Of a stretch of 64,000 nt of DNA, positions 25,667 to 34,108 are shown piece by piece. The notes under the pieces were generated by a model, which was not told the origin of the DNA, searched no databases, and saw only the letters and a list, made by a program, of their open reading frames with translations. The stretch comes from Synechococcus sp. MU1617 (GTDB lineage: Bacteria; Cyanobacteriota; Cyanobacteriia; PCC-6307; Cyanobiaceae). The stretch is from positions 62,001 through 126,000 of the forward strand of contig NZ_VTLB01000003.1 in NCBI RefSeq assembly GCF_020514235.1. Direction: 5' to 3'. Every line of letters starts with the position of its first letter. Position 1 is the stretch's first letter. A program made the translations under genes and the position numbers.

Positions 25667-26986
25667 CTACTTCAGATCTCTGTAGGAGATCAGCAGTGCG
25701 ATCTGCCGCAGCAGAGGGTTTGCCTGGCGGACGGCCCAATATCGGCGGGCGACGCCGCGGTGGAGCGGGCGCATTAGGGCCGCCTGGCAGAGCAGCTCTC
25801 GGGCACTTCTCCAATCGCCACTGGCAATGGCGGCTTCTGCTCCCAAACGGAGTTGGTTGAAGCTGGACTGGGCATTGCCCGGATAGCCGATGCTGCTGGG
25901 GAGTGGCTGCGGCTTCTGGTGTTTTTGTTCATTCAGGGCTTCGAGAAGGGCGGCAGGGCTGAATCGTTCCCCGTAGCCCATCCACTCCAGCCAGCCTGGA
26001 TCTGGGGATAGTCCCTCGGCATCAAGGGCATCCAGGTTGGGGATGTCCTCGAGGGAGCGCCACACGCCGCTGCCGGCATAAACATGACCTCCATAGTTCG
26101 GCTGTAGGCCCAGATCGCTGATGGCAATCGCCCGGCAGCCGAAGTCGAGGGCGTCGAAGAAGGCGGTTGAGGACAGGGTTGCCAGCAGCCGGGCCTGCTT
26201 CAACAGCGCCGGCAAGGGGCGATAGTCCAGACGCAGATTGGCTGGAGGCACCCCCAGGGTCTGCTTCAGCGTTGTGCTGATGTGCGTGTCGACGTCATGA
26301 AACGTGGTATCGCCGGGCGCGATGCGGGGTTTGATCAGCACCTCCCAGTTGGGAGAGCGGTTGGCCAGATCGCTGAGCAGGCGCACGAGCCGGGCCCGTT
26401 CGCTGGTCGTTGCAGGCATGATCACTTGCTCGGCAAACACCAGGCGTCGTGGGCGCTCATTCACGGGAAGCACATTCGTGTCGGGAGCGTTGCGCCGCAG
26501 ACCAGTAAGCACGGTGCGCTGTTTTGCAAAAGGGGTTCCAGCCACCAGCTGCTCCAGGGCGTCCTGATCGCGCGGGCCGCTGAGGCAGATCAGGTCGTAG
26601 CCCAGCCGCCAGCTCACCCCCTCGATGAAGTGCTCCAGCACCACGCCATTGAAACCACAGAACAGCAGGGGGCGCTGCAGATCCCGTTGCAGGGCCAGAC
26701 GGATGTCATTGAGCTTGCTGCCCGTCAGGAACACGCCGATGGCGTCAAAGCTCTGCAGCTGCCGATCGCGGAGCAGCCGAGCCAGGCTCTGGTGGCGCAG
26801 GGTGGCCCGCTGGGCCAGGCGTTGCAGCAATGCCTGGGGTGTTCCATCCCGTGGAATCACGTTGATGCTCCACTCCACGTTCAGCGCAGTTGGGGCGCTG
26901 CAGAGGGCTTCACAGGCCAGCAGTTGGCTGTCACTGTCGGCGATCAACAGCAGCTTCAGCGTGGGTCTGGTCGGAGTCGCTGTCAT
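25667..26986 (-). CDS. putative glycosyltransferase, DUF6716-like (paralogue 3)
   Basis: A 439-residue protein with a GT-B-like layout. The first half holds LLLIADSDSQLLACEAL and FDAIGVFLTGSK; the second has LVFAEQVIMPAT and the conserved TLSSTAFFDALDFGCRAIAI followed by SDLG and GGHVYAGSG. The same serine-rich motif and glycine-rich follow-up occur in the two genes upstream. The family is, from memory, close to the DUF6716 putative glycosyltransferases. Its ATG overlaps the preceding stop (ATGA). Likely adds a nonulosonate or neighbouring sugar; unproven. Confidence 0.6.
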   Translation of the reverse strand: MTATPTRPTLKLLLIADSDSQLLACEALCSAPTALNVEWSINVIPRDGTPQALLQRLAQRATLRHQSLARLLRDRQLQSFDAIGVFLTGSKLNDIRLALQRDLQRPLLFCGFNGVVLEHFIEGVSWRLGYDLICLSGPRDQDALEQLVAGTPFAKQRTVLTGLRRNAPDTNVLPVNERPRRLVFAEQVIMPATTSERARLVRLLSDLANRSPNWEVLIKPRIAPGDTTFHDVDTHISTTLKQTLGVPPANLRLDYRPLPALLKQARLLATLSSTAFFDALDFGCRAIAISDLGLQPNYGGHVYAGSGVWRSLEDIPNLDALDAEGLSPDPGWLEWMGYGERFSPAALLEALNEQKHQKPQPLPSSIGYPGNAQSSFNQLRLGAEAAIASGDWRSARELLCQAALMRPLHRGVARRYWAVRQANPLLRQIALLISYRDLK

Positions 26987-28008
26987 CGCTCCTCCTGGCG
27001 GGTCTTCGCATGCAGGGCTTCGATCAGGCGCTCCGGCCCGTCGGCGATGTCAGCCCCGATGCCATTAAGCCAGGCCTGGTTCACCTTGGGCAGTTCAGTG
27101 ATGGCATCGAGATGGGGGATGCTGCGCAGGCGATGCATGGCACCACAGCCGAAGAACCCCGTTGTGCTCTGTTCATCGTGGATGCCGTAGTCGCCCACGA
27201 TGATCGGGATGCGTCCCCAGGCCATTGCTGCCAGGCTCCAGGGCGAGCTCACCGTCAGGCAGGCGGTACAGGATCCCAGCAGCGGCAGCAGCTGTCCTGG
27301 GGCTGCTTCCACAAGGTTGTCCGCTGGGGGGACGTCGCTGGGCATCAGCGCCGTCGAGCTCCAGCCGTGATCGCGTTGCAGCATCACGGTCCAGTTCGGT
27401 CGCTGCCGCGCCCAGTTGTAGAGAACGCGGAGTAGTTGATCACGGGCTCCGATGTGGGTGGGGATCCGCTCCTGGATCAAGGCCAGGAGCAGGGGCTGCT
27501 TGGCGGGGGTACAGGGCGCGGCCTGGGGGAACCAGAAGCCGGTGCTGATCACGGTCGGCACTGCGAGGCTGGCGGGCCAGTTGAAGGTGAGGGATTGAAG
27601 CTGTCGGAGCTGGTGTTCGCCGCTCACCAGCAGCACATCACAGTCCAGGCGCAGACTGAGATCACGAATCAGGGCATCCCCCACCAGTGGCACCAGGGGA
27701 CCGCTGAAAAGTGTCGCTGCGGGCAGACCGCGGGCGCTGCAAAGCCCTCGATATCTCTTGATGAAGTACCGAACCTGTTCTGGGTTCTGCAGGAACAGGC
27801 CGATGGCTGACACCTGGTCCAAAAGGGGGTGTACAGCCAGTTGTTCAAGGTCGATGCTCAGCTGTGGTGCCGGTGTGGCAAGGGGCTGGTGTCCCTGGAG
27901 TGGTGGCCCTGCGGTGATGCAGCGCTGACCATGCTGTTCCAGCGCATCGGCCATCAGCAAGCAGGCGCAACGCTCCAGGCCTCCGTCGCTGAACAGCAGC
28001 AGGGTCAT
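26983..28008 (-). CDS. putative glycosyltransferase, DUF6716-like (paralogue 2)
   Basis: A 341-residue protein of the same family as its two neighbours, shorter in the tail. It opens MTLLLFSDGGLERCACLLMA, has QPLLLALIQERIP in the middle, and carries the family motif CLTVSSPWSLAAMAWGRIPI with VGDYG and TGFFGCGAM. Overlaps of four bases at both ends show tight coupling. It probably uses an activated sugar in the cytoplasm. Function is by analogy only. Confidence 0.58.
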   Translation of the reverse strand: MTLLLFSDGGLERCACLLMADALEQHGQRCITAGPPLQGHQPLATPAPQLSIDLEQLAVHPLLDQVSAIGLFLQNPEQVRYFIKRYRGLCSARGLPAATLFSGPLVPLVGDALIRDLSLRLDCDVLLVSGEHQLRQLQSLTFNWPASLAVPTVISTGFWFPQAAPCTPAKQPLLLALIQERIPTHIGARDQLLRVLYNWARQRPNWTVMLQRDHGWSSTALMPSDVPPADNLVEAAPGQLLPLLGSCTACLTVSSPWSLAAMAWGRIPIIVGDYGIHDEQSTTGFFGCGAMHRLRSIPHLDAITELPKVNQAWLNGIGADIADGPERLIEALHAKTRQEER

Positions 28009-29336
28009 CGTTCCCGCAACAGTTTTGAAAGCCAGCCGAATCCCACCACGCCATCGCGCATGCTGCGCAGTATGCGGCGGGTGCGGTGACGTTTGCGCTG
28101 GCTGGATCGGGCTCCACCACTGCTCAACATCCGCCGCCCCCCGTTGCTCAGCGCGGCTTTCTGCCAGGCACTGCTGCCCCAGCTCAGGGGGCCATGGTTG
28201 GCGGCACCGAGAGGTGCGGCTGGGTTGTTCAGTCGGTCCACCAACGCCGTGATGAAGCGATCCTCACCGTCGCGCTGCAAACCTTGCTGCTCGAGCCAAT
28301 GAGCGTCATGGATCACCTCGAAGGGGTTGGCCTTGATCGCTGCGAAGTTGGCGATGGCTCCTGAACTGGCGAAAAAGTGGTTGCCGAGGGTTTCGGTGAC
28401 CCCCAGATCGCCCACAATTCGGGTGCTGATGCCCATCGCCATGGATTCCATGGCGGCCGTTGACGAGACGGTGATGGCGCAACCGCACTGGCGCAGCAGT
28501 CGGGTGGCGGGCTTGAAACTCAGCCGGAGATTTGGCTGGTCGCGGGTCATCTTGTCGATCACGCTTGCCATCTCCCCATGGCGCCGATGCAGGGTGCTCT
28601 CGATGCTCGACGTTCGCGGTTTGAAGATCACGGGGTGATCGGGCCAGGCCTCCGCCAGCTCTTTGATCTGATCACAGAGGAACCTGCGCTGCAGTGGATG
28701 CACCGGAATTGAAGGTTGTTCGAAGAACACGATCGAGGGGTTCTCCGGAGCTGACGAGCGCGGTTTGGTCTGCCAAAGAATCGGCAGACCCGTCACCATG
28801 GCATTGCTGCTATCGAGGCCTAAGGCTTTGCGGCCACGGCCATACAGCGCCAGATCATCAGCACTGTTGAGGCAGAGCAGGTCGGCGCCCGATCGATCCA
28901 TCATTCCTTCGAGGCCGAAGCGAAACAGGATCCCCGGGTAAGCGCTGATCAGGCGTGGGCGTTGGTCTTGATCGGCCCAAATGGTTTTCAGCTGCAGCAG
29001 CGCATCACGGCTGCGTTGGCCATCCAGACCCAGAATCAGGGCGTCGACATTCCCCGCCATGGCGCCACAGAGCTGGCGCAGATCGTTCCAGTTGTGCTTC
29101 TCGATGCGGGTCTTGGGGTCGATCCGCCGAATTTCCAGGCGCTGCCGCCGGGAGAGGGCCCGGTTGTTCAGCTCCAGCAGCAGCAGTGTGGTCTCCGCGC
29201 CTTCCCGCCGGCAGGCCGCCAGCATGGTCATCGCCAGCTTGCCGAAGGAGTCGAAGCAGGCGACGGCGGTCACCTTGCGACCGACGAGGCGCTTGGATTC
29301 TGCGGGCGCCATCGACTCCGAAACCTTGCTGGGCAA
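28005..29336 (-). CDS. putative glycosyltransferase, DUF6716-like (paralogue 1)
   Basis: A 443-residue member of the same family. Its core has PSIVFFEQPSIPVHP, HPVIFKPRTSS and the motif CAITVSSTAAMESMAMGIST followed by VGDLGVTETLGNHFFASSG. The SST-E arrangement is like the sugar-nucleotide site of capsule glycosyltransferases and sialyl- or poly-alpha-2,8-type enzymes. A basic, Arg-rich C-terminal tail (about 385-425) may contact the membrane. It lies two bases after neuA. Confidence 0.6.
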   Translation of the reverse strand: MPSKVSESMAPAESKRLVGRKVTAVACFDSFGKLAMTMLAACRREGAETTLLLLELNNRALSRRQRLEIRRIDPKTRIEKHNWNDLRQLCGAMAGNVDALILGLDGQRSRDALLQLKTIWADQDQRPRLISAYPGILFRFGLEGMMDRSGADLLCLNSADDLALYGRGRKALGLDSSNAMVTGLPILWQTKPRSSAPENPSIVFFEQPSIPVHPLQRRFLCDQIKELAEAWPDHPVIFKPRTSSIESTLHRRHGEMASVIDKMTRDQPNLRLSFKPATRLLRQCGCAITVSSTAAMESMAMGISTRIVGDLGVTETLGNHFFASSGAIANFAAIKANPFEVIHDAHWLEQQGLQRDGEDRFITALVDRLNNPAAPLGAANHGPLSWGSSAWQKAALSNGGRRMLSSGGARSSQRKRHRTRRILRSMRDGVVGFGWLSKLLRER

Positions 29337-29338
29337 AA

Positions 29339-30019
29339 TTACTCGCCTTTCTGGGCCGCGATGCTGCGGCAGAGGGCCAGATCCTCCGGCGTGTCGATTT
29401 CTGGCCCTACGTCGTGCAGCACCACTGGGCTGGTTGGCGGGCAGAAGCGGCTGCCACAGCCCCTGAAGGCCGTGACGCCCATGGCGTAGATCGCGCCGGT
29501 TTCCAGAAAAGCCGGTTCCAGGTCCTGACGGCGTTGGCGTGGCAACTCAGGGTTGTGGTTAATGCCTCGCCCATCGGCCCGCCAGAGGAAGCCGTGCCAG
29601 GGGCTGACAGAGAAGCTGCTGTTGCAGCCTTCTTGCTTCAGTGCGGCCAGCACCGCATCGATCTGGACCCCGGTGGTGAAGGGGGAGGTGCATTGCAAGA
29701 ACACCAGCTCAGCTTCGAGGGGGCCCTGCTCTTCCAGCATGTCGAGGGCATGCAGCAGCGCCGATTCCGAACTGGCCTTGTCGCCGGCGATGGCTGCTGG
29801 GCGACGAATCACGATGGCGCCTTCGGCTTCGGCGGCGGCCGCGATGGCGTCATCGTCAGTGCTCACCACCACTCGGCCCACACCGTTGCTGGCTTGAGCG
29901 GCACGGATGCTGCGGCAGACCAGGGGCACATTGCCCACTGTTTGCAGGTTTTTGCCTGGAATGCCTTTCGAGCCACCGCGGGCGGGGATCAGGGCCAGCG
30001 CGCCACGGGGGACTGCCAT
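29339..30019 (-). CDS. neuA: CMP-N-acylneuraminate (nonulosonate) cytidylyltransferase
   Basis: Activates a nonulosonic acid with CTP to give the CMP-sugar used by glycosyltransferases. The 226-residue protein has LALIPARGGSKGIPGKNLQT at the N-terminus, the nucleotide-binding signature of this family, then VVVSTDDDAIAAAAEAEGA and FLQCTSPF. The open frame runs further upstream, but ATG 30019 gives the correct family start. It heads the eight-gene minus-strand operon, and its start is only about 30 bases from the divergent kpsC start, so the two promoters must overlap. Confidence 0.9.
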   Translation of the reverse strand: MAVPRGALALIPARGGSKGIPGKNLQTVGNVPLVCRSIRAAQASNGVGRVVVSTDDDAIAAAAEAEGAIVIRRPAAIAGDKASSESALLHALDMLEEQGPLEAELVFLQCTSPFTTGVQIDAVLAALKQEGCNSSFSVSPWHGFLWRADGRGINHNPELPRQRRQDLEPAFLETGAIYAMGVTAFRGCGSRFCPPTSPVVLHDVGPEIDTPEDLALCRSIAAQKGE

Positions 30020-30051
30020 CGGTGAGGATTCAGTGCGACCTGTCTTACCCG

Positions 30052-32049
30052 ATGACCAGGCCTGCTGCTCTGAGGCTCGGGGTTCCGACCCGGGGGATGC
30101 TGACGCACCGCACACTGGCGCAGCTGCTGGCACCGGACCGTTTGGTGCCGGGTCGCCGCCGCGATGTGGACGTGCTGTTGGCGTGGGGGAGGCGACCCAG
30201 TGCGCTGTGGGTGGAGCGCCTAGCTCAACGGTGGGATCTGCCGGTGTGGCATCTCGAGGATGGTCTGCTGCGCTCGTTGGCCAAGGGCCGGGAGCATCCA
30301 CCGCTTGCTTTGTTGGTGGATGAGCTGGGGGTGCATTTCGATGCAACCGTCCCCAGCAGGATGGAGCAGCTGATCGCAGCGCCGATCACGGTGGCTCAGG
30401 CCAACAGGGCTCGCGCGTTGCAAAGGCTCTGGTGCGATCAGCGGCTCAGCAAAGTGAACCCCCCGCTGGAGGCGGAGGCACCGCAGGAGCCCTACGTGCT
30501 GGTGGTGGATCAATCCGCTGGGGATCGATCGATTGCACTTGGCTTGGCCGATGCCAGCTGTTTTCAGCGGATGCTTCAGGCCGCCTTGGAAGACCATCCC
30601 GAGTGCACGGTGGTGCTGAAGGTGCATCCGGATGTGATCTCTGGCCGGGCCAGGGGGCATTTCAGCGCGAAAAATCTGGATCAACCCCGCGTTCGCCTCA
30701 GTGCGGACGGCTGCCATCCGGCTCGGCTGCTTGAGCGGGCCCGGGCGGTGTATGTGGTCACGTCCCAGATGGGTTTTGAAGCTTTGCTTTGGGGTCGCCC
30801 GGTGCACTGTTTCGGGATGCCGTTCTATGGCGGCTGGGGGCTGACCCACGACCAATGCGAGGCCCCGATTCGGCGACGCCAGGGCGCCAGCCTTGAGGCT
30901 TTGGTGCATGCCGCCCTTGTCGGGGCCTGCCGCTGCATCGACCCCCATGGGCATCAGGCCTGCAGCATTGAAGTCTTGATGGATGCGATCGGCTTGCAGC
31001 GGCGCCTTCAGACGCAACAGCCCCGGAGGTGTGTGGCCTTCGGCTTTACCCCCTGGAAACAGCGCAATCTGCGCCGCTTTTTAGCGGGCAGTCAGCTGCG
31101 GTTTCGCGCCCCATGGCGGCGGATTCCGCGAGGTGCTGATGCTGTGGTGGTTTGGGGGCGCCGCGCCAAACCGCGTCTGCTTGAGGCCGCGGCGCGCCGG
31201 CAACTGCCGGTGCTGCAGGTGGAGGACGGTTTCCTGCGTTCGGTCGGACTCGGGGCTGATCTGGTGGATCCGGTGTCCTGGGTGGTGGATCAGCAGGGCG
31301 TCTATTACGACGCCACCAGGCCCAGCGATCTGGAAACGCTCCTGGCGACGCAGCAGTGGACGTCGGCTCAATGCCAGAGGGCAGCGGCGTTGCGTCAGCG
31401 GTTGGTGCAAGAGGCGATCACCAAATACAACCTCCAGGCGGAAGCTTGGATTCGTCCTGCTGGACAGCGCCGGGTGGTGATGGTGATCGGTCAGGTGGAA
31501 AGCGATGCCTCGATCCGCTACGGCGCCCCTGGCCTGCGAACCAACAGGGCTTTGTTGGAAGCGGTGCGGGCGGCGGAGCCTCAGGCCTACCTGGTGTACA
31601 AACCTCATCCTGATGTTGTGGCAGGTCTCTGCAGTGCCGGCGCCGGCGAGGACGCCGCCGCTCAGCTCTGCGATGAAGTGCTGCCGCAAGGGTCGATCCA
31701 GCAGCTGTTTACCCAGATCGATGCCCTGCACGTGCTCACATCCCTGGCAGGGTTTGAGGCGTTGTTGCGTGGCGTTGAGGTGCATTGCTGGGGCCTGCCG
31801 TTCTATGCCGGCTGGGGCCTGACCCACGACCGCGAGCGTTGCGACCGTCGTCAGCGGCAGCTGTCGCTGGATGAGCTGGTCCATGCCGCCCTGATCGACT
31901 ATCCCCGTTACGTCAGCCGCGATAGCGGCTGGTTCATCACCGCTGAGCAGGCCATCGACGAGCTGGTGGCTTGGCGTGCCGCTCCTCCACAGCGCCGCAC
32001 GCTTGTGCAGGCCCTGTTCCGCCACTGGGGACGGCTTCGCCGCCGTTGA
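30052..32049 (+). CDS. kpsC: KpsC-like capsule glycosyltransferase (two modules)
   Basis: KpsC is a retaining beta-Kdo transferase that, with KpsS, builds the Kdo linker on a lipid at the start of ABC-exported capsules. Two similar halves are visible, each with a WHLEDGLLRS/LQVEDGFLRS type motif, a KVHPDV/KPHPDV motif, and CFGMPFYGGWGLTHD (about 260) or CWGLPFYAGWGLTHD (about 595). Full KpsC proteins have exactly this duplication. ATG 30052 is preferred; GTG 30022 would add ten residues. Whether the sugar is Kdo or a nonulosonate is not shown. Confidence 0.88.
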   Translation: MTRPAALRLGVPTRGMLTHRTLAQLLAPDRLVPGRRRDVDVLLAWGRRPSALWVERLAQRWDLPVWHLEDGLLRSLAKGREHPPLALLVDELGVHFDATVPSRMEQLIAAPITVAQANRARALQRLWCDQRLSKVNPPLEAEAPQEPYVLVVDQSAGDRSIALGLADASCFQRMLQAALEDHPECTVVLKVHPDVISGRARGHFSAKNLDQPRVRLSADGCHPARLLERARAVYVVTSQMGFEALLWGRPVHCFGMPFYGGWGLTHDQCEAPIRRRQGASLEALVHAALVGACRCIDPHGHQACSIEVLMDAIGLQRRLQTQQPRRCVAFGFTPWKQRNLRRFLAGSQLRFRAPWRRIPRGADAVVVWGRRAKPRLLEAAARRQLPVLQVEDGFLRSVGLGADLVDPVSWVVDQQGVYYDATRPSDLETLLATQQWTSAQCQRAAALRQRLVQEAITKYNLQAEAWIRPAGQRRVVMVIGQVESDASIRYGAPGLRTNRALLEAVRAAEPQAYLVYKPHPDVVAGLCSAGAGEDAAAQLCDEVLPQGSIQQLFTQIDALHVLTSLAGFEALLRGVEVHCWGLPFYAGWGLTHDRERCDRRQRQLSLDELVHAALIDYPRYVSRDSGWFITAEQAIDELVAWRAAPPQRRTLVQALFRHWGRLRRR

Positions 32050-32140
32050 GCCGTGCCAGGATTTTGTTCATTCATGGGCGGATCGCAGTTTGGGCAGGGG
32101 ACGGGCGCCAGCTCTCGTACAGGTACGAATCGAGGGGCCG

Positions 32141-34108
32141 GTGCTGCTTTTGATGGGCCCCATCGGTCTGTTCTTCGCTCGTTTCAGCCGCTACCTGCAG
32201 GGTTGTGGCATCCCGGTCACCAAGGTGGCGTTCCCCCTGCGGGAATTTGGCTTCCCTGCCGAAGTTTGTGTGCCGTACAGCAAGGGGATGGACTCCTGGC
32301 GTCCCTTCCTTCGTCGGCTGATTGAGGAACGGGGGATTCGCCACATCTTTATGTATGGCGACTTCATCATTCCCCACCGAATCGCCATTGAAGAAGCTCG
32401 CAACTTCGGGGTTGAGGCCTGGGTGTTTGAGCTGGGTTATCTGCGCCCGAACTACGTGACTCTTGAGCGGGATCGGGTCAATGCCCGCTCCAACCTCAAC
32501 AAGCCAGCAGCTTTTTATCAGGAACTGCCCCCCTGCGACCAGCTGCCCCAGAACATCGTGCTGGATCCCGGTTGGCGATGGCGCAAGGCCTGGAAGGCAC
32601 CGACCTTCATTCAGCACGCCTTCACCCGCTACCCGATCATCGAGGGTGAGCACAAACTTCAGCCCTCGCCAGGGTTTCTCTGGTGCCAAGTGCGTGGCAC
32701 CTGGCGCTACTGGCTCTACCGCTGGCAGGAAAAAGCGGTGAAGCAGCGGTTGCTCGAACACTGCTCGTTCTTTTTGGCGGTTCTGCAGGTTTCCAGTGAT
32801 TCCCAGATTCAGATGGGGTCGCCTTACCGGGGCATGCACGACTTCATCGAAGACGTGATTCGATCCTTCGCTGGCCATGCTCACGCCTCCGACCATCTGG
32901 CTTTCAAGCACCATCCACGGGATCGGGGCTACAACAACTACGCCTTGTTGATCCTGCTGCTCGCCAAGCAATACGGCGTCACTGGCCGGGTGCATTACTT
33001 CCACGACGGCCCCCTCAGCCGCTATCTGCGCACCTGCCGTGGGGTGATCACTGTGAACAGCACCGTCGGGCTGCAGGCCTTGTTCCATGCGGTTCCCACC
33101 AAGACGATGGGGGACACCTTCTACAACCTGGCAGGACTGACGGACCAAAAACCCCTCGACGGGTTTTGGTGCGATCCCCAACCCAGCGATCGAGCCCTCT
33201 TCTATCGCTTCTACAACCATCTGGTGCTCACCACGCAGGTGAATGGCAATTTCGATGGGGATTTCCCTTTTCGCACCACCTTCCCGATCGGTCCGGAAGC
33301 CCGTCAGCTCCCCCCCAGCCCCAGACTGCCGATAAAGCCATCCGGCAGGCTTCGCAATCCCGTGCTGCTGTTGGGGCGGCTGATGGCCCGGTTGGGCTGG
33401 GCCGGTCTGGGTTTCACCCTGTACGGCCTGCAGCTGCCCGCGATCTTGCTTCAGCGACCTGATTGGGCCGCCGCCTTGATGACCATGGCTTCCTCCGTGG
33501 CTTTGCGGGCCCTGGGCATTCAGGTGGTGGTGGATGACAGCCAACCCTCGGAACCGGCTGGCATGCCGCTGGTTCACATCTTTAATCACCGAAGCCCCTG
33601 TGATGGTCTGGTGATCCAGGGGGTTTTGCGCATGCCTGGGCTGACCACGGCGCAATTGCACCTGCGTTGGGTGCTGCCGGGTTACGCCGCCGCCGCGCGC
33701 AATGCCGGCTCCGCGGTGCTGGATCACCGTCAGCCCCAGTCCCGCCTGGCCGGAATGATGAGTGCCTCCACCCTTCTGCGGGACCACGGCGAAATCATGA
33801 TTGCCCCCAACGGTTCGCTGGTGACACCAATCGAGGAGCGGGTGTCTCCGAGTGCCTGGATGTTGGCCCAGCACTATGGCGGTCGTGTGGTGCCGTGGTT
33901 CTTCAGTTACGACGGATTGGAGGGGGCTGTCGGTGCGCGCTACAAACCCCTACCGCTGTTGTTGGGTCGTTTGACGGCACCATTGGGCACGATTCACTGC
34001 CGCCGGGGTCGTGCGGACGACCTCCACCTTCCCGTTGATCCCCGCGACCGTGAGGGATTCAGCGCTGCTGTTCAGCGGTACTACCGGACGCAGAGAGCAC
34101 CAGGCTGA
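32141..34108 (+). CDS. KpsS-like capsule transferase fused to PlsC-type acyltransferase
   Basis: The N-terminal half (to about residue 380) is KpsS-like: VLLLMGPIGLFFARFSRYLQ, FELGYLRPNYVTLE and ITVNSTVGLQALF. KpsS adds the first Kdo residue to a phospholipid acceptor. After a variable linker, a membrane-associated helix leads to a PlsC-type glycerolipid acyltransferase (from about residue 440) with HIFNHRSPCDG, which fits the HX4D catalytic motif, and MIAPNGSL later. The start is uncertain between TTG 32090, GTG 32141 and ATG 32153; GTG 32141 follows a GAGG. The fusion suggests one protein both primes the glycan and builds its lipid. It overlaps the convergent synthase gene by 50 bases. Confidence 0.8.
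   Translation: MLLLMGPIGLFFARFSRYLQGCGIPVTKVAFPLREFGFPAEVCVPYSKGMDSWRPFLRRLIEERGIRHIFMYGDFIIPHRIAIEEARNFGVEAWVFELGYLRPNYVTLERDRVNARSNLNKPAAFYQELPPCDQLPQNIVLDPGWRWRKAWKAPTFIQHAFTRYPIIEGEHKLQPSPGFLWCQVRGTWRYWLYRWQEKAVKQRLLEHCSFFLAVLQVSSDSQIQMGSPYRGMHDFIEDVIRSFAGHAHASDHLAFKHHPRDRGYNNYALLILLLAKQYGVTGRVHYFHDGPLSRYLRTCRGVITVNSTVGLQALFHAVPTKTMGDTFYNLAGLTDQKPLDGFWCDPQPSDRALFYRFYNHLVLTTQVNGNFDGDFPFRTTFPIGPEARQLPPSPRLPIKPSGRLRNPVLLLGRLMARLGWAGLGFTLYGLQLPAILLQRPDWAAALMTMASSVALRALGIQVVVDDSQPSEPAGMPLVHIFNHRSPCDGLVIQGVLRMPGLTTAQLHLRWVLPGYAAAARNAGSAVLDHRQPQSRLAGMMSASTLLRDHGEIMIAPNGSLVTPIEERVSPSAWMLAQHYGGRVVPWFFSYDGLEGAVGARYKPLPLLLGRLTAPLGTIHCRRGRADDLHLPVDPRDREGFSAAVQRYYRTQRAPG

Noticed and set aside
32072-33874. 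600-codon open frame opposite the KpsS-PlsC gene
   Set aside because: Shadow frame; no recognisable motif, while the plus strand has clear family motifs.
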